From Pseudomonas sp. ANT_J12 (GTDB lineage Bacteria; Pseudomonadota; Gammaproteobacteria; Pseudomonadales; Pseudomonadaceae), in the NCBI RefSeq assembly GCF_008370045.1, contig NZ_VOBN01000027.1, positions 1 through 64,000 on the forward strand: a DNA stretch of 64,000 nucleotides, written 5' to 3'. Shown here piece by piece: positions 1-8,874 of the stretch (position 1 is its first letter; the number at the start of each line of letters is the position of its first letter). Both the position numbers and the translations under genes were made by a program. The notes beneath the pieces are model-generated. The model saw nothing but the letters and a program-made list of their open reading frames with translations, was not told the origin of the DNA and made no database searches.

Positions 1-78
1 GTTGCGAAGCGACCCCAAAAGCTTTGCGACTGCTTCGCAGCCGAGCGGGAGCAAGCTCCCTCGCCACAAAAGCCCGCT
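1..78. repeat. partial REP-like palindromic element
   Basis: The opening bases carry one arm of a REP-type palindrome (CTTCGCAGCCGAGCGGGAGC and AAGCTCCCTCGCCACAA). The same words recur in the palindromes at 7151-7283 and 42869-43016. The partner arm would lie before the window. Confidence 0.6.
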
Positions 79-231
79 TCCACATTTGTTTGGTGGTGTC
101 CCTGATTTTGTGACCAGCACAAGAGGCATTGTTGCCAACCCGGTAAAGGTTTGTTCCTCACCTGATGTTTGTATCCTGCGCCGCACAGGGCATAAGCTTC
201 GCCCCCTACGACTTTTGTCTCAGGAAAATCC

Positions 232-1206
232 ATGTCCAGCCAGTTCCCCGAAGCACGTCCACGCCGTTTGCGCCGTAATGCGAGCCTGCGCAGCCTGTTC
301 CAGGAAACCGAGTTCAGCCTGAACGACCTGGTGCTGCCGATTTTCGTCGAAGAAGAAATCGACGACTTCGTACCGATCAAGAGCATGCCCGGCGTGATGC
401 GCATTCCCGAGTCGAAACTGGCCGGCGAGATCGAGCGTTATGCCCGTGCCGGGATCAAGTCAGTGATGACCTTCGGCGTGTCCCATCACCTGGACAGCAG
501 CGGCAGCGACACCTGGAACGACAACGGCCTGGTTTCGCGCATGTCGCGGATCGCCAAGGACGCGGTGCCGGAGATGATCGTGATGTCCGACACCTGCTTC
601 TGCGAGTACACCGACCACGGCCACTGCGGCGTGGTGCACAACCACGAAGTCGACAACGACCAGACCCTGATCAACCTCGGCAAACAAGCCGTGGCCGCCG
701 CCCGTGCCGGGGCTGACGTGATCGCCCCGTCGGCGGCCATGGACGGCCAGGTCCAGGCGATTCGCCGGGCGCTGGATGCAGCCGGTTTCACCCAGACCGC
801 GATCATGGCCTACTCGACCAAATTCGCCTCGGCGCTCTACGGCCCGTTCCGCGAAGCCGGCGGCAGCGCCTTGAAAGGCGACCGCAAAAGCTACCAGATG
901 AACCCGATGAACCGCCGCGAAGCCGTGCGCGAATCGCTGCTGGACGAACAGGAAGGCGCCGACGCGCTGATGGTCAAACCGGCCGGCGCGTACCTGGACA
1001 TCATCCGCGACATCCGCGAGGTTTCGCGGTTGCCGTTGTCGGCGTATCAGGTCAGTGGCGAGTACGCGATGATCAAGTTTGCTGCTCAGGCCGGGGCCAT
1101 CGACGAAGACCGCGTCGTGCGCGAAAGCCTCGGCGCGATCAAGCGTGCCGGGGCGGATTTGATCTTTACGTACTTTGCGATGGACCTGGCCCTGGCTGGG
1201 ATCTGA
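232..1206 (+). CDS. hemB: delta-aminolevulinic acid dehydratase (porphobilinogen synthase), cysteine-type
   Basis: Condenses two 5-aminolevulinates to porphobilinogen in cytoplasmic heme biosynthesis. The 324-residue length is normal. The two Schiff-base lysines are visible (K197 in YSTKFAS, K249 in MVKPAG). Residues 119-132 (SDTCFCEYTDHGHC) carry C122, C124 and C132, the zinc-site triad of E. coli-type enzymes. From family knowledge, the main P. aeruginosa HemB has Asp here and uses Mg, so this is probably a second, metal-distinct paralogue. The ATG at 232 has a good site, AGGAAAA. It appears monocistronic, and a REP palindrome follows the stop by 14 bp. Confidence 0.95.
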   Translation: MSSQFPEARPRRLRRNASLRSLFQETEFSLNDLVLPIFVEEEIDDFVPIKSMPGVMRIPESKLAGEIERYARAGIKSVMTFGVSHHLDSSGSDTWNDNGLVSRMSRIAKDAVPEMIVMSDTCFCEYTDHGHCGVVHNHEVDNDQTLINLGKQAVAAARAGADVIAPSAAMDGQVQAIRRALDAAGFTQTAIMAYSTKFASALYGPFREAGGSALKGDRKSYQMNPMNRREAVRESLLDEQEGADALMVKPAGAYLDIIRDIREVSRLPLSAYQVSGEYAMIKFAAQAGAIDEDRVVRESLGAIKRAGADLIFTYFAMDLALAGI

Positions 1207-1220
1207 TAAAGATAAAGATC

Positions 1221-1297
1221 AAAAGATCGCAGCCTTCGGCAGCGCCTACATTGGGATGGTGTACACCCAGTAGGAGTTGCCGAAGGCTGCGATTTTT
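1221..1297. repeat. REP palindrome, possible terminator of hemB
   Basis: Inverted arms AAGATCGCAGCCTTCGGCA and TTGCCGAAGGCTGCGATTTT flank a loop of about 30 bp and end in a T run. The same family occurs at 53407-53505. It lies between two converging genes and could end transcription of both. Confidence 0.75.
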
Positions 1298-1303
1298 TGC
1301 TTT

Positions 1304-2827
1304 TCAGCCAAAAAACATCCGTATCCCGTGATCCCGGAAATACCGCGCGATCACCTTCGGATCCGCGCTGTTATCGGCAATCGCCACGTAGGTATCCGGG
1401 CGCAACAGATAAAACCCGTTGCGCGCCAACCCCGCCGCCTCAAACGCTGGCCGCCAGTCGAACACGTGCAGCGGCAAGTGATGTTCGATGCACCAAGCGA
1501 TCATTTCGTCGCTGGTGTCGCCGTACACATGCACCTGCCAGGTCAGGTTTTTCAGGGGTTCGTAGTTATCACCTTCGCCATCATGCGCCCAGGGCAGGCG
1601 GTCGCCGCCGTGGACGTGCCCGGTCACACCTTCGCTCAGGGGCATGCCGCGATAGTTGAGGGTGATTTGCGAGACGGTGCGAAACAGGAACTCCGGTCCG
1701 AACGTGGCCAGTTTGGGAATCAGGAACGGCGCCAGCCGCGTGCGCAGCAGATCCGCGACTTTGCCCTCGGCGGTGACGAAGCTGAACACCCGGTCGGTGG
1801 TGGACACCAGGCGCCGGGCGAAGGCAATGCGTTCGGTTTCGTAGCTGTCGAGCAATTTGGTGGTGGCGGCGCCGGTCAGCACGGCGGCCAGTTTCCAGGC
1901 CAGGTTGATCGCGTCGCCAATCCCGGTGTTCATGCCCTGGCCGCCCGCCGGACTGTGGACATGGGCCGCGTCGCCGAGCAAAAACGCACGACCGCTGCGA
2001 AAGAACTCCGCCACCCGGTGATGCACGCGGTAGGTCGAGAACCAGTTGACCTGTTCGACCTGCACTTTCAAATGCTCGATAGCCCGGCTGCTGACGTCTT
2101 CGAATTTCAGGGTTTCAGCGTGCTCGGCCCGTTCATCACGCACAGTGCCGATCAGCCGCGCGTGACCTTCGCTGGCCAATGGAAATACGGCGAGGAAGTC
2201 CGCTTCATCGAGGTCCACATGCAGTTCGCCATTGAACGCCGGGCCGCTGGCCTGCACGTCGGCGACGTAGAAAATCTGCTGGTAGGTGCCGCCGGGGAAA
2301 CCGCTGTCCAGGGTTTTGCGCACAATCGACCGCGCGCCGTCGCAACCGGCGATGTAGCAGGCCTGGCAGGTTTCCTGCTGGCCATCGGGCAAGCGTAACT
2401 GCGCGGTGATGCCGTCGCCGGTTTCAGTGAAACTTTCCAGTTCGGTATTGCGTTCCACGCGGACGCCGAAGGTTTTGAGGCGTTCGATCAGCAGTTGTTC
2501 GTGTTCGTCCTGGGGAAAGATTTCGAGGAACGCGTAGGGCGTCAGGCCCTCGCCGATCCGGGTTAACGGCAGGTGCGCCACGGGTTCGCCCTTGACCCAG
2601 AAATTCGCCGCCGCCACCCGATGGCCGTTTTGCACAATGGCATCGGCGAGGTCGAGTTGGCGATACAGCTCCAGGGTTCGCGCCTGCACAGCCAGCGCCC
2701 GCGAGGTGGTGCCCGGGGCCAGGGTCTTGTCGATGATGCGCACGTGGATGCCGAGTTTGCTCAGCCACAGCGCCAGCACCAGGCCGGTCGGGCCGGCGCC
2801 GATGATCAACACGTCGCTACGGTTCAT
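1304..2827 (-). CDS. FAD-dependent aromatic-type monooxygenase (class A flavin hydroxylase)
   Basis: A PheA/TfdB-like flavoprotein hydroxylase of about 507 residues that would use NAD(P)H and O2 on a small, probably aromatic, substrate. The N-terminus has the Rossmann motif GAGPTG. A DG motif (GCDGARS) follows in the middle, then the FAD-ribityl motif GDAAHVHSPAGGQGMN. The C-terminal thioredoxin-like lid, about 400-507, ends in FFG. The ATG at 2827 is preferred because GGAG lies nine bases upstream; the ATG at 2842 has no visible site. It stands alone, so the substrate cannot be inferred. Confidence 0.88.
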   Translation of the reverse strand: MNRSDVLIIGAGPTGLVLALWLSKLGIHVRIIDKTLAPGTTSRALAVQARTLELYRQLDLADAIVQNGHRVAAANFWVKGEPVAHLPLTRIGEGLTPYAFLEIFPQDEHEQLLIERLKTFGVRVERNTELESFTETGDGITAQLRLPDGQQETCQACYIAGCDGARSIVRKTLDSGFPGGTYQQIFYVADVQASGPAFNGELHVDLDEADFLAVFPLASEGHARLIGTVRDERAEHAETLKFEDVSSRAIEHLKVQVEQVNWFSTYRVHHRVAEFFRSGRAFLLGDAAHVHSPAGGQGMNTGIGDAINLAWKLAAVLTGAATTKLLDSYETERIAFARRLVSTTDRVFSFVTAEGKVADLLRTRLAPFLIPKLATFGPEFLFRTVSQITLNYRGMPLSEGVTGHVHGGDRLPWAHDGEGDNYEPLKNLTWQVHVYGDTSDEMIAWCIEHHLPLHVFDWRPAFEAAGLARNGFYLLRPDTYVAIADNSADPKVIARYFRDHGIRMFFG

Positions 2828-2874
2828 GGGCCTGTTCTCCATGAGGTGTGAAATGAGTATGGCGCAGGAAAACG

Positions 2875-2910
2875 AAAAGGCCCCGCAGCCGTGAAACTGC
2901 GGGGCCTTTT
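2875..2910. terminator. bidirectional rho-independent terminator
   Basis: A perfect GC stem (GGCCCCGCAG / CTGCGGGGCC) is flanked by AAAA and TTTT. It sits downstream of the TonB receptor gene on the minus strand and before the start of the monooxygenase gene. Confidence 0.9.
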
Positions 2911-2925
2911 CGATGAACGAGGGGC

Positions 2926-5124
2926 TTAGAAGTCAATGGTGCCGGACAACTTCGCCACCCGGGGCTCGCCTTGGGTCAGGTAGCCGGCCTGAGCCGATTC
3001 CCAGTACTTTTCGTTGGCCAGGTTTTCGATGTTCAGACGCAGGGTGATGTCTTTCTGGTCGACTTTGAAACCATAGCGGGCGCCGGCGTCGAAGCGGTTC
3101 CAGGTCGGCAGGCTGAGGTTGTTCGCCGCGTCGGCGTATTGGCCGCCGGTGCGCAACATCCGCGCATTCAGCGCGACGCCTTGCAGGCCCGGCACGTCCC
3201 AATCCACACCGGCGTTGAACTGGAAGGTCGGTACGCCGATGGCACGGTTGCCGTCGTTGGCGCCGTTCTGGGTGTTCTTCAGTTCGGTGTCCATCAGGGT
3301 CAGGCCGCTGATCAGGCGCAGGCCATCGATCGGCTCGCCGAAGACGTTGAGTTCGACGCCTTTGTTGATCTGCTCACCCTGGCGCACAAACTCCGCCGTG
3401 GTCGCGCTGGTGATCACCGAGTATCCATCGCTCGGTTGTTCGATGCGATACACGCCCAGACTGGCGCCGTAGGTGCCCATGTCGACCTTGACGCCGGCTT
3501 CGATTTGCTTGGAACGGGCCGGGGCGAACGCCTCGTTGCCATTGGTGACGACGCGGCTGCCGGAGGTGAGCGGCGAGATCGGGCCTTTCGCCAGGCCTTC
3601 GATGCGGTTGGCGTAGAACGACACATGCTCCCACGGCTTGAAGACGAGGCCGTAGACCGGCGTGGTGATCGCTTCGTCATAGGCGGAGGTGCGGCTGCCG
3701 GAACCGTAAGGCGCGTAACCGTAGCCTTGCACCACCAATTGCTGACGACGCAGGCCGACGGTCAGCAGCAGTCGGTCATCGAAGAAACCGAGGGTGTCAG
3801 ACACCGCCGCGCTGCGGTTGAAGGTCTTGCCGACGATGCCCGGGTCACTCAGATCGCCGCCAGAGAAGTTGCCGACCGGCGATGGGGTTTGCACCGGGTG
3901 GTAGATGTTGTTGGCGTATTTGGTCAGGTCGAAATCGTAGGCGCTGCGCTGTTCGGTCCAGATCCCGGCCAGGCCGAAATTGAGCTTGTGCGTGACCGGG
4001 CCGGTGGTGAATCGGCCGTTGAGGCCGGCCATGACGCTGGTGTTGTCTTCATCGTGGGGGATGAACGAGCCGGTGGTGGTGGATGCACCGTTGTTGCCCA
4101 CCAGCGTGGTCGAGTTATAGCGCCCGACTTCACGGGTGTGCTTGGCGCCGCCCGCAGCGTAGGCCGTCCAGTTGTCGTTCAGGTCGTACTCGGCGCGCAA
4201 CATGCCGAAGGTGTCTTCGATGTCGGTGAAGCCCCACTTCGGCGCGTAGTTGGTGTCGGCCGATGGCGCATCCGGAATGTGCGTGGCCGTGCCAAGGTTC
4301 ACGCTGTTGCGGCCACCATTGACGCGTTCTTTCTGGTAGGCGAAATCCCCGGAAATACGCAGGGCGTCACCGCGATAATCGAGGCCGATGGAGAACAGTT
4401 TCGAACGCTGGTTTTCGTGGTCGATGCCGGTGTCGCCTTCACGCTGGGCCAGGTTGACCCGGGCACCGAAACGGTTGTCTTCACCGAAGCGCTGGCCGAG
4501 GTCCAGATGCTGACCGACGCGGCCTTCATCGTTGATGTCGGTGGTGAAGCGGCGGGTGGGTACGTCACCGGCCCGCTTGGGTTGCAGGTTGACGCCGCCG
4601 CCGATGCCGGAACCGGTCGGCGTCACGCCGTTGATGAAGGCGTTCGGGCCTTTGAACACTTCCACGCGCTCCAGGGCGTCGGTGGAAATGATCTGCCGCG
4701 GCAACACGCCGTACAGGCCGTTATAGGAAATATCATCGCCGGTCAGGGGCAGGCCGCGAATCATGAAAATCTGCGCCTGGTTGGAAAAACCGGAGGCCTG
4801 GCGCACCGAGGAATCGTTGAGCAACACGTCGGCGACGTCTTCGGCCTGCTGGTCCTGGATCAGTTGTTCGGTGTAGGCCGCCATGGTGAACGGCACGTCC
4901 ATCATGTCCTGGTTGCCCAGCACACCCAATTGACCGCCGCGTGCCACCTGACCGCCGGCAAACACCGGGGGCAGGGTGCTCGTCGCGGTCGGGGCCTGGG
5001 CGTTGACGTTCACGTCGTCCAGCACCAGTGCCTTGCCGTCATTTTCGGAGGTGGCGGCATGGGCGGTGACGGACAGGGAACAAAACAAGGCAAGAAGGGC
5101 TGGGCGAAAGGGAGGAGTGAGCAT
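2926..5124 (-). CDS. TonB-dependent siderophore receptor (FhuA-type)
   Basis: Outer-membrane transporter for a ferric siderophore, probably hydroxamate-like by family. The ATG at 5124 (732 residues) is chosen because AGGA precedes it and it opens with a signal peptide (LLALFCSLSVTAHA). The longer open frame starts 42 residues earlier without one. The plug domain (about 60-180) shows IFMIRGL, DALERVEVFKGP and GGGVNLQPK. A 22-strand barrel follows and ends in the outer-membrane signature GTIDF with a terminal Phe. There is no FecA-type N-terminal signalling extension. It is divergent from the lipoprotein gene at 5359. Iron control is expected for the family, but only a weak Fur-like match was seen upstream. 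Confidence 0.93.
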   Translation of the reverse strand: MLTPPFRPALLALFCSLSVTAHAATSENDGKALVLDDVNVNAQAPTATSTLPPVFAGGQVARGGQLGVLGNQDMMDVPFTMAAYTEQLIQDQQAEDVADVLLNDSSVRQASGFSNQAQIFMIRGLPLTGDDISYNGLYGVLPRQIISTDALERVEVFKGPNAFINGVTPTGSGIGGGVNLQPKRAGDVPTRRFTTDINDEGRVGQHLDLGQRFGEDNRFGARVNLAQREGDTGIDHENQRSKLFSIGLDYRGDALRISGDFAYQKERVNGGRNSVNLGTATHIPDAPSADTNYAPKWGFTDIEDTFGMLRAEYDLNDNWTAYAAGGAKHTREVGRYNSTTLVGNNGASTTTGSFIPHDEDNTSVMAGLNGRFTTGPVTHKLNFGLAGIWTEQRSAYDFDLTKYANNIYHPVQTPSPVGNFSGGDLSDPGIVGKTFNRSAAVSDTLGFFDDRLLLTVGLRRQQLVVQGYGYAPYGSGSRTSAYDEAITTPVYGLVFKPWEHVSFYANRIEGLAKGPISPLTSGSRVVTNGNEAFAPARSKQIEAGVKVDMGTYGASLGVYRIEQPSDGYSVITSATTAEFVRQGEQINKGVELNVFGEPIDGLRLISGLTLMDTELKNTQNGANDGNRAIGVPTFQFNAGVDWDVPGLQGVALNARMLRTGGQYADAANNLSLPTWNRFDAGARYGFKVDQKDITLRLNIENLANEKYWESAQAGYLTQGEPRVAKLSGTIDF

Positions 5125-5358
5125 GTTGGGTCCTGACGGCGCGCCGCCGATGAGAAAAAGAGATAACGGCGCGGGGAACTCCTTGCGCAAATGCGACTCC
5201 AGGCGCAAATGATATGTTTTCTCAGTAACGTTTCGCAATGAGTTTGTCATTTGTGGCGAAATCGCTCACAGGGAACGGCGTAAAAGGCTGAGAGTCATAG
5301 CCTGCGCCCCACCATTGATCGTATGGTGATCCGGCTTAAACGAATTCCATGGAGCAAC
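5125..5358. promoter_or_regulatory. divergent promoter region of TonB receptor and lipoprotein genes
   Basis: This 234-bp gap must hold both promoters. An AT-richer patch near 5195-5260 is the likeliest core. The best Fur-like word (minus strand near 5205-5225, GAGAAAACATATCATTTGC) matches about 11 of 19 consensus positions, too few to call a Fur box. Confidence 0.4.
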
Positions 5359-6450
5359 ATGCACGCCCACCGATTGATCATCAGCCTCGCTGCCTTGCTG
5401 GTCCTGGCCGGTTGCGGCACCCGGCAAACCCAGGAAGCCCCGCCGCGCAAGCCTGCCGAGGTCAAGGCGCAGATCGTGCGTTTGTTGCCGGCCAAGACCG
5501 TCGACCGTGAGGGCTGGGCCACGGACATTTACGCCGCGTTTGCCGCCCAGGACATTTCACCGACCACGCAAAACCTGTGTGCGGTGCTGGCTGTGACCGA
5601 GCAGGAATCGACCTTTCAGGTCGACCCGCCGGTGCCGGGCCTGGGCAAGATCGCCCGGGACGAGATCGACCGCCGCGCCGCCAAGGTGCATATCCCCAGC
5701 CTGTTGGTCAGCGGTGCCTTGCAAGTCCGTTCGTCCAACGGCAAGAGTTACAGCGAGCGCCTCAACGCCGCCCGCAGCGAAAAAGAACTCAGCGCGATCT
5801 TCGACGATTTCATCAGCATGGTGCCCATGGGCCGCACCCTGTTCGGCGGTTTCAATCCGGTGCATACCGCCGGGCCGATGCAGGTCAGCGTCGAATTTGC
5901 CGAGCAACAGGCGCGCAATTATCCCTACCCGGTGCCGGGCACGATTCGACATGAAGTGTTCAGTCGGCGTGGCGGGATGTACTTCGGCATCGCCCATTTG
6001 CTCGGTTATCCGGTGAGCTACACCCAGCCGCTGTACCGCTTTGCCGATTTCAATGCCGGGTGGTACGCCAGCCGCAATGCCGCGTTTCAGAACGCAGTGA
6101 GCCGCGCGTCGGGCATCCCGCTGGCGCTGGACGGTGACTTGATCCGCTACGACTCGATCATGCCCGGCACCACGGAACTGGCGGTGCGCACCCTCGGCAA
6201 GCGACTGGGCATGCGCAACCCGACTATTCGCGATCAGTTGGAGAAAGGCAAAAGCCTGGAGTTCGAGGAGACACGGCTATATCAGGAGGTCTTCGCCCTG
6301 GCTGACAAGGCTGAAGGCCGGACGTTGCCGCGTGCGGTGTTGCCGGGGATTGTGCTGGAGAGCCCGAAGATCACGCGCAAACTCACGACGGCGTGGTTTG
6401 CCAAGCGGGTTGATGAGCGGTATCAGCGGTGTATGGCGAAGGGGAAATAA
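5359..6450 (+). CDS. DUF1615 family outer-membrane lipoprotein
   Basis: A 363-residue lipoprotein starting at 5359 (GGAG upstream). Signal sequence LLVLAGC gives a lipidated Cys near residue 19. The body matches my memory of DUF1615, with a lysozyme-like look: TEQESTF near residue 85 and GGFNPVHTAGPMQVS near 170, recalling transglycosylase Glu and GPMQ motifs. A role in peptidoglycan turnover is inference only. It is followed by a terminator and is probably a single-gene unit. Confidence 0.82.
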   Translation: MHAHRLIISLAALLVLAGCGTRQTQEAPPRKPAEVKAQIVRLLPAKTVDREGWATDIYAAFAAQDISPTTQNLCAVLAVTEQESTFQVDPPVPGLGKIARDEIDRRAAKVHIPSLLVSGALQVRSSNGKSYSERLNAARSEKELSAIFDDFISMVPMGRTLFGGFNPVHTAGPMQVSVEFAEQQARNYPYPVPGTIRHEVFSRRGGMYFGIAHLLGYPVSYTQPLYRFADFNAGWYASRNAAFQNAVSRASGIPLALDGDLIRYDSIMPGTTELAVRTLGKRLGMRNPTIRDQLEKGKSLEFEETRLYQEVFALADKAEGRTLPRAVLPGIVLESPKITRKLTTAWFAKRVDERYQRCMAKGK

Positions 6451-6470
6451 GATCAAAAGATCGCAGGCAT

Positions 6471-6500
6471 AAAAAACCCGGCGGATGAGGCCGGGTTTTT
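6471..6500. terminator. bidirectional rho-independent terminator
   Basis: Stem AACCCGGC / GCCGGGTT flanked by an A run and a T run. It lies between the convergent lipoprotein and repeat-protein genes and can serve both. Confidence 0.88.
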
Positions 6501-6528
6501 CGTTGAGTACCGCGGTAAAGCCATTCAT

Positions 6529-6924
6529 TCAGGCAACGCGATTCTGGATCAGACGATCGGAACCACCTTCAGCGACGCGGTTCTGTTGCAGACGATCCGA
6601 ACCACCTTCAGCGACGCGGTTCTGCTGCAGACGATCGGAACCACCTTCAGCGACGCGGTTCTGTTGCAAACGATCGGAACCACCTTCGGCAACACGGTTC
6701 TGTTGCAGACGATCCGAACCACCCTCGGCAACACGATTCTGTTGCAGACGATCGGAGCCACCTTCGGCAACACGATTCTGTTGCAGACGATCCGAACCAC
6801 CCTCAGCCACTCGGCTTTCAATCAGACGATCCGAACCGCCTTCGGCGATCATGGTGTGGGAAGCGGCAAAAGCGTTAACTGCAAAAACCGAGAAAGCGAT
6901 GCTGAGAAGGATTTGGCGTTTCAT
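6529..6924 (-). CDS. secreted protein made of eight 13-residue repeats (AEGGSDRL type)
   Basis: A 131-residue protein: signal peptide (ILLSIAFSVFAVNAFA), a short linker, then eight near-identical 13-mers VAEGGSDRLQQNR. The first is IAEGGSDRLIESR, the last VAEGGSDRLIQNR, and the protein ends VA. There is no cysteine and no known catalytic domain. The repeat is hydrophilic, Gly-Gly containing and roughly charge balanced. I recall small Pseudomonas proteins of this kind carrying the unsupported label phage infection protein; I do not assign that role. The start has GGAGC nine bases upstream. Residues conserved in all copies argue for selection on the peptide. Confidence 0.8.
   Translation of the reverse strand: MKRQILLSIAFSVFAVNAFAASHTMIAEGGSDRLIESRVAEGGSDRLQQNRVAEGGSDRLQQNRVAEGGSDRLQQNRVAEGGSDRLQQNRVAEGGSDRLQQNRVAEGGSDRLQQNRVAEGGSDRLIQNRVA
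6538..6849. repeat. 39-bp tandem repeat, 8 units, coding
   Basis: Eight head-to-tail 39-bp units encode the 13-residue repeats of the small secreted protein. Units differ mostly by synonymous changes, so the array is old enough to have drifted at the DNA level while keeping the peptide. Copy number is likely to vary between strains. Confidence 0.92.
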
Positions 6925-7150
6925 GAGGGTGTGCTCCGGGGTGTTTATTGGTTGGTATGGAGCGGATGTTACGCCGGGGATTTTTTATGAGAACTTCATT
7001 GATGTGATGGTGAACATCGACAGCAATGATGGTTGGCAAGAGCGCCGAAGCAATGCACGCCGCCCACGACATTAACGGGCCGACGTAGGCGCATTCGATT
7101 GTCACGACGATGGAGTGGGTTGCATTGCTTGGTTGAGCGACGCGGTCCCC

Positions 7151-7283
7151 TGTGGCGAGGGGGCTTGCCCCCGTTGGGCTGCGAAGCGGCCCCCAAAACC
7201 TATACACGCGGTCTGCCTGTCAGTCCGTGGTGTCTGAATTTACGACTGCTTCGCAGCCGAACGGGGGCAAGCCCCCTCGCCAC
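7151..7283. repeat. long REP palindrome in the 6925-7318 gap
   Basis: Arms TGTGGCGAGGGGGCTTGCCC and GGGCAAGCCCCCTCGCCACA, with inner arms GGCTGCGAAGC / GCTTCGCAGCC, enclose about 60 bp. Nothing else with gene character is seen in this roughly 390-bp gap apart from the repeat-protein promoter near 6930-7000. Confidence 0.85.
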
Positions 7284-7318
7284 AGGTGCTCACTCACCGC
7301 AGGATTTCAGGGCTGGCG

Positions 7319-7918
7319 TTAGAAATCGCTTTGTTGGGGATGATTCTGTTCGATCAACGCCAAATACTGTTCCAGCGTGCCGCCATTCAACGGTTTGAAC
7401 AGAATGTCCGCGGTATGGATCAGCCAGCCCACCTGTACGCCTTCGTTCGTTCGAACGTGCTTGAAACCCTGTTCACGCCAAAAGTGCCCGTCTCGGGGGT
7501 TGTTATGCACTTCACACACGCGCAACCAGTCGGCGCCCTGTGAGCGGGCCCAGGTTTCAAAGTCGTGATAGAGCGCCTGCGCGATGCCGGAGTCGTGCAG
7601 ATCTGTGGCCACAAGTAACCTGCCGATGTGCCACAACTTCGGCGCCACCAAGTCCGTTACGAATTGCAGCACTGCCACCAACGGCGCATCGGCGGGTTGA
7701 TAGCCCAGCATCCAGTTTTCGCTGTAGTTCCAGCCTGGCGGCAGCTCGCCGAGCAATTCCTCTTGCGCCTGTTCGAGGTCGGCCGGCCCACCTTCCACGA
7801 GCATAAAGTAGTCTGGGTTGGCCTCGAAAAATGCGTGCACCAGCGGGGCATCTTCCAGGGTCAGTTTGCGCACGCCGAGACCGGCCACCGAACAGGTTGG
7901 AGTTGATAATTCGGACAT
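7319..7918 (-). CDS. GNAT family N-acetyltransferase
   Basis: A 199-residue GNAT protein that would transfer acetyl from acetyl-CoA to an amine. The core strand and P-loop region is IGRLLVATDLHDSGIAQALYHDF, a degenerate form of the usual Q/R-x-x-G-x-G/A pyrophosphate loop, followed by WLRVCEVHNNPRDGHFWREQGF. The ATG at 7918 has GGGAG seven bases upstream and starts 15 bp after the stop of the DUF4349 gene, so the two probably form one transcript. The substrate is unknown. Confidence 0.82.
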   Translation of the reverse strand: MSELSTPTCSVAGLGVRKLTLEDAPLVHAFFEANPDYFMLVEGGPADLEQAQEELLGELPPGWNYSENWMLGYQPADAPLVAVLQFVTDLVAPKLWHIGRLLVATDLHDSGIAQALYHDFETWARSQGADWLRVCEVHNNPRDGHFWREQGFKHVRTNEGVQVGWLIHTADILFKPLNGGTLEQYLALIEQNHPQQSDF

Positions 7919-7932
7919 TTTCGACTCCCGGC

Positions 7933-8727
7933 TCACACGCGACGACGCACAAATTTGCGCCACAGCCACACCCACAGCATCACCAGCGGGAAGGCGAGGA
8001 TCAGGAACGGCAACGCATAACTGCCTTTCTCCAGCGCATCGACGGCGCCATCGGCCAGGTTGTCCAGCACGTTGCTGAACGCCTCGCTCAAGTGCGACGA
8101 GCGGCTGCTGGCGCCGGTCGGCTGGAACGATAGCGTCACCCGGTTGGTGTCGAGTCGGCGCTGATGCCCGGCGGCGACCTGGGCCAGGGCTTGCAGGTCG
8201 TTTTCGATGCCGGCCTGTTCCTTGCTCAGGGCGATCAGGTCGGTGACGCTGATGTCCCGGCGGCTGGCCAGATCGTCCAGGCGTTGTTGCTGGGCCTTGA
8301 GCCGTTCCTGACGGCGGCGGGTGTCGTTCACGGCATCGGCCAGGTCTTCGGCACTGGTGACGCGCTGGCCCATTTCGCCGCCCTCGGCGGCCATGGCGAC
8401 CAACGGCTCGACGCCGGCGGGGGCGATGCGCAAGGTGATCTCGGCGCGGCCGGCACCTTGTTCGATGCGCAACACGTTACAGGCGCCGAAGCGTGCGGTT
8501 TCACAGGCCTCGCGGGTGGCTTGCAGGCGTGGGACGATTTGCGCTTGTGGCAGCATCAACTGCACATCATGCTCGTAGGCGAGCATCGCGCCGACGCGTC
8601 CCTGTTCACCGGCTAGACTGGCCGATGACGATCGGTCGCTTGGCGAGCAGCCGCTCAGGGCCAGGCAGGCCAGTACAAACCAATAGACGCGAGGCATTGA
8701 GGCAGGTTTGCCATCCGGTTGGCGCAT
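7933..8727 (-). CDS. DUF4349 domain lipoprotein with C-terminal membrane anchor
   Basis: 264 residues. A lipobox-like signal (CLALSGC near residue 27) is followed by a DUF4349-type body with a coiled-coil segment, about 130-185 (TRRRQERLKAQQQRLDDLASRRD). A C-terminal transmembrane helix (YALPFLILAFPLVMLWVWLW) and a basic tail KFVRRRV complete it. This order is typical of DUF4349 proteins, whose function is not established. The start at 8727 has AAAGGA upstream. The GNAT gene follows closely. Confidence 0.85.
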   Translation of the reverse strand: MRQPDGKPASMPRVYWFVLACLALSGCSPSDRSSSASLAGEQGRVGAMLAYEHDVQLMLPQAQIVPRLQATREACETARFGACNVLRIEQGAGRAEITLRIAPAGVEPLVAMAAEGGEMGQRVTSAEDLADAVNDTRRRQERLKAQQQRLDDLASRRDISVTDLIALSKEQAGIENDLQALAQVAAGHQRRLDTNRVTLSFQPTGASSRSSHLSEAFSNVLDNLADGAVDALEKGSYALPFLILAFPLVMLWVWLWRKFVRRRV

Positions 8728-8874
8728 GTTCTTTCCTTTGAAGTGTGCAGCGGGACGTCGACAGTGCGCCCCGGGGTGCGCATCTTACCTGCTTCAATCG
8801 GCCAAATGGCAGGGAACATGCTCCCGTGGCCGGTCGTCTACCGAGTGACTGTTTGTTCGCCGGGAGGGCGCGAC

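Noticed and set aside
2971..5136. Long open frame on the plus strand opposite the TonB receptor gene (721 residues)
   Set aside because: A shadow of a high-GC gene: no family motifs, no ribosome site, and the opposite frame has full receptor signatures.
5195..5250. Fur box upstream of the TonB receptor
   Set aside because: Best match is about 11 of 19 positions, not enough for a site call.
6538..6849. 39-bp tandem array considered as a CRISPR or minisatellite
   Set aside because: No spacers, and the units encode a conserved peptide in frame.
6485..7075. Plus-strand frame opposite the 13-residue repeat gene, itself repetitive
   Set aside because: The repeat period of 39 bp keeps every frame open; only the minus frame has a signal peptide and a ribosome site.
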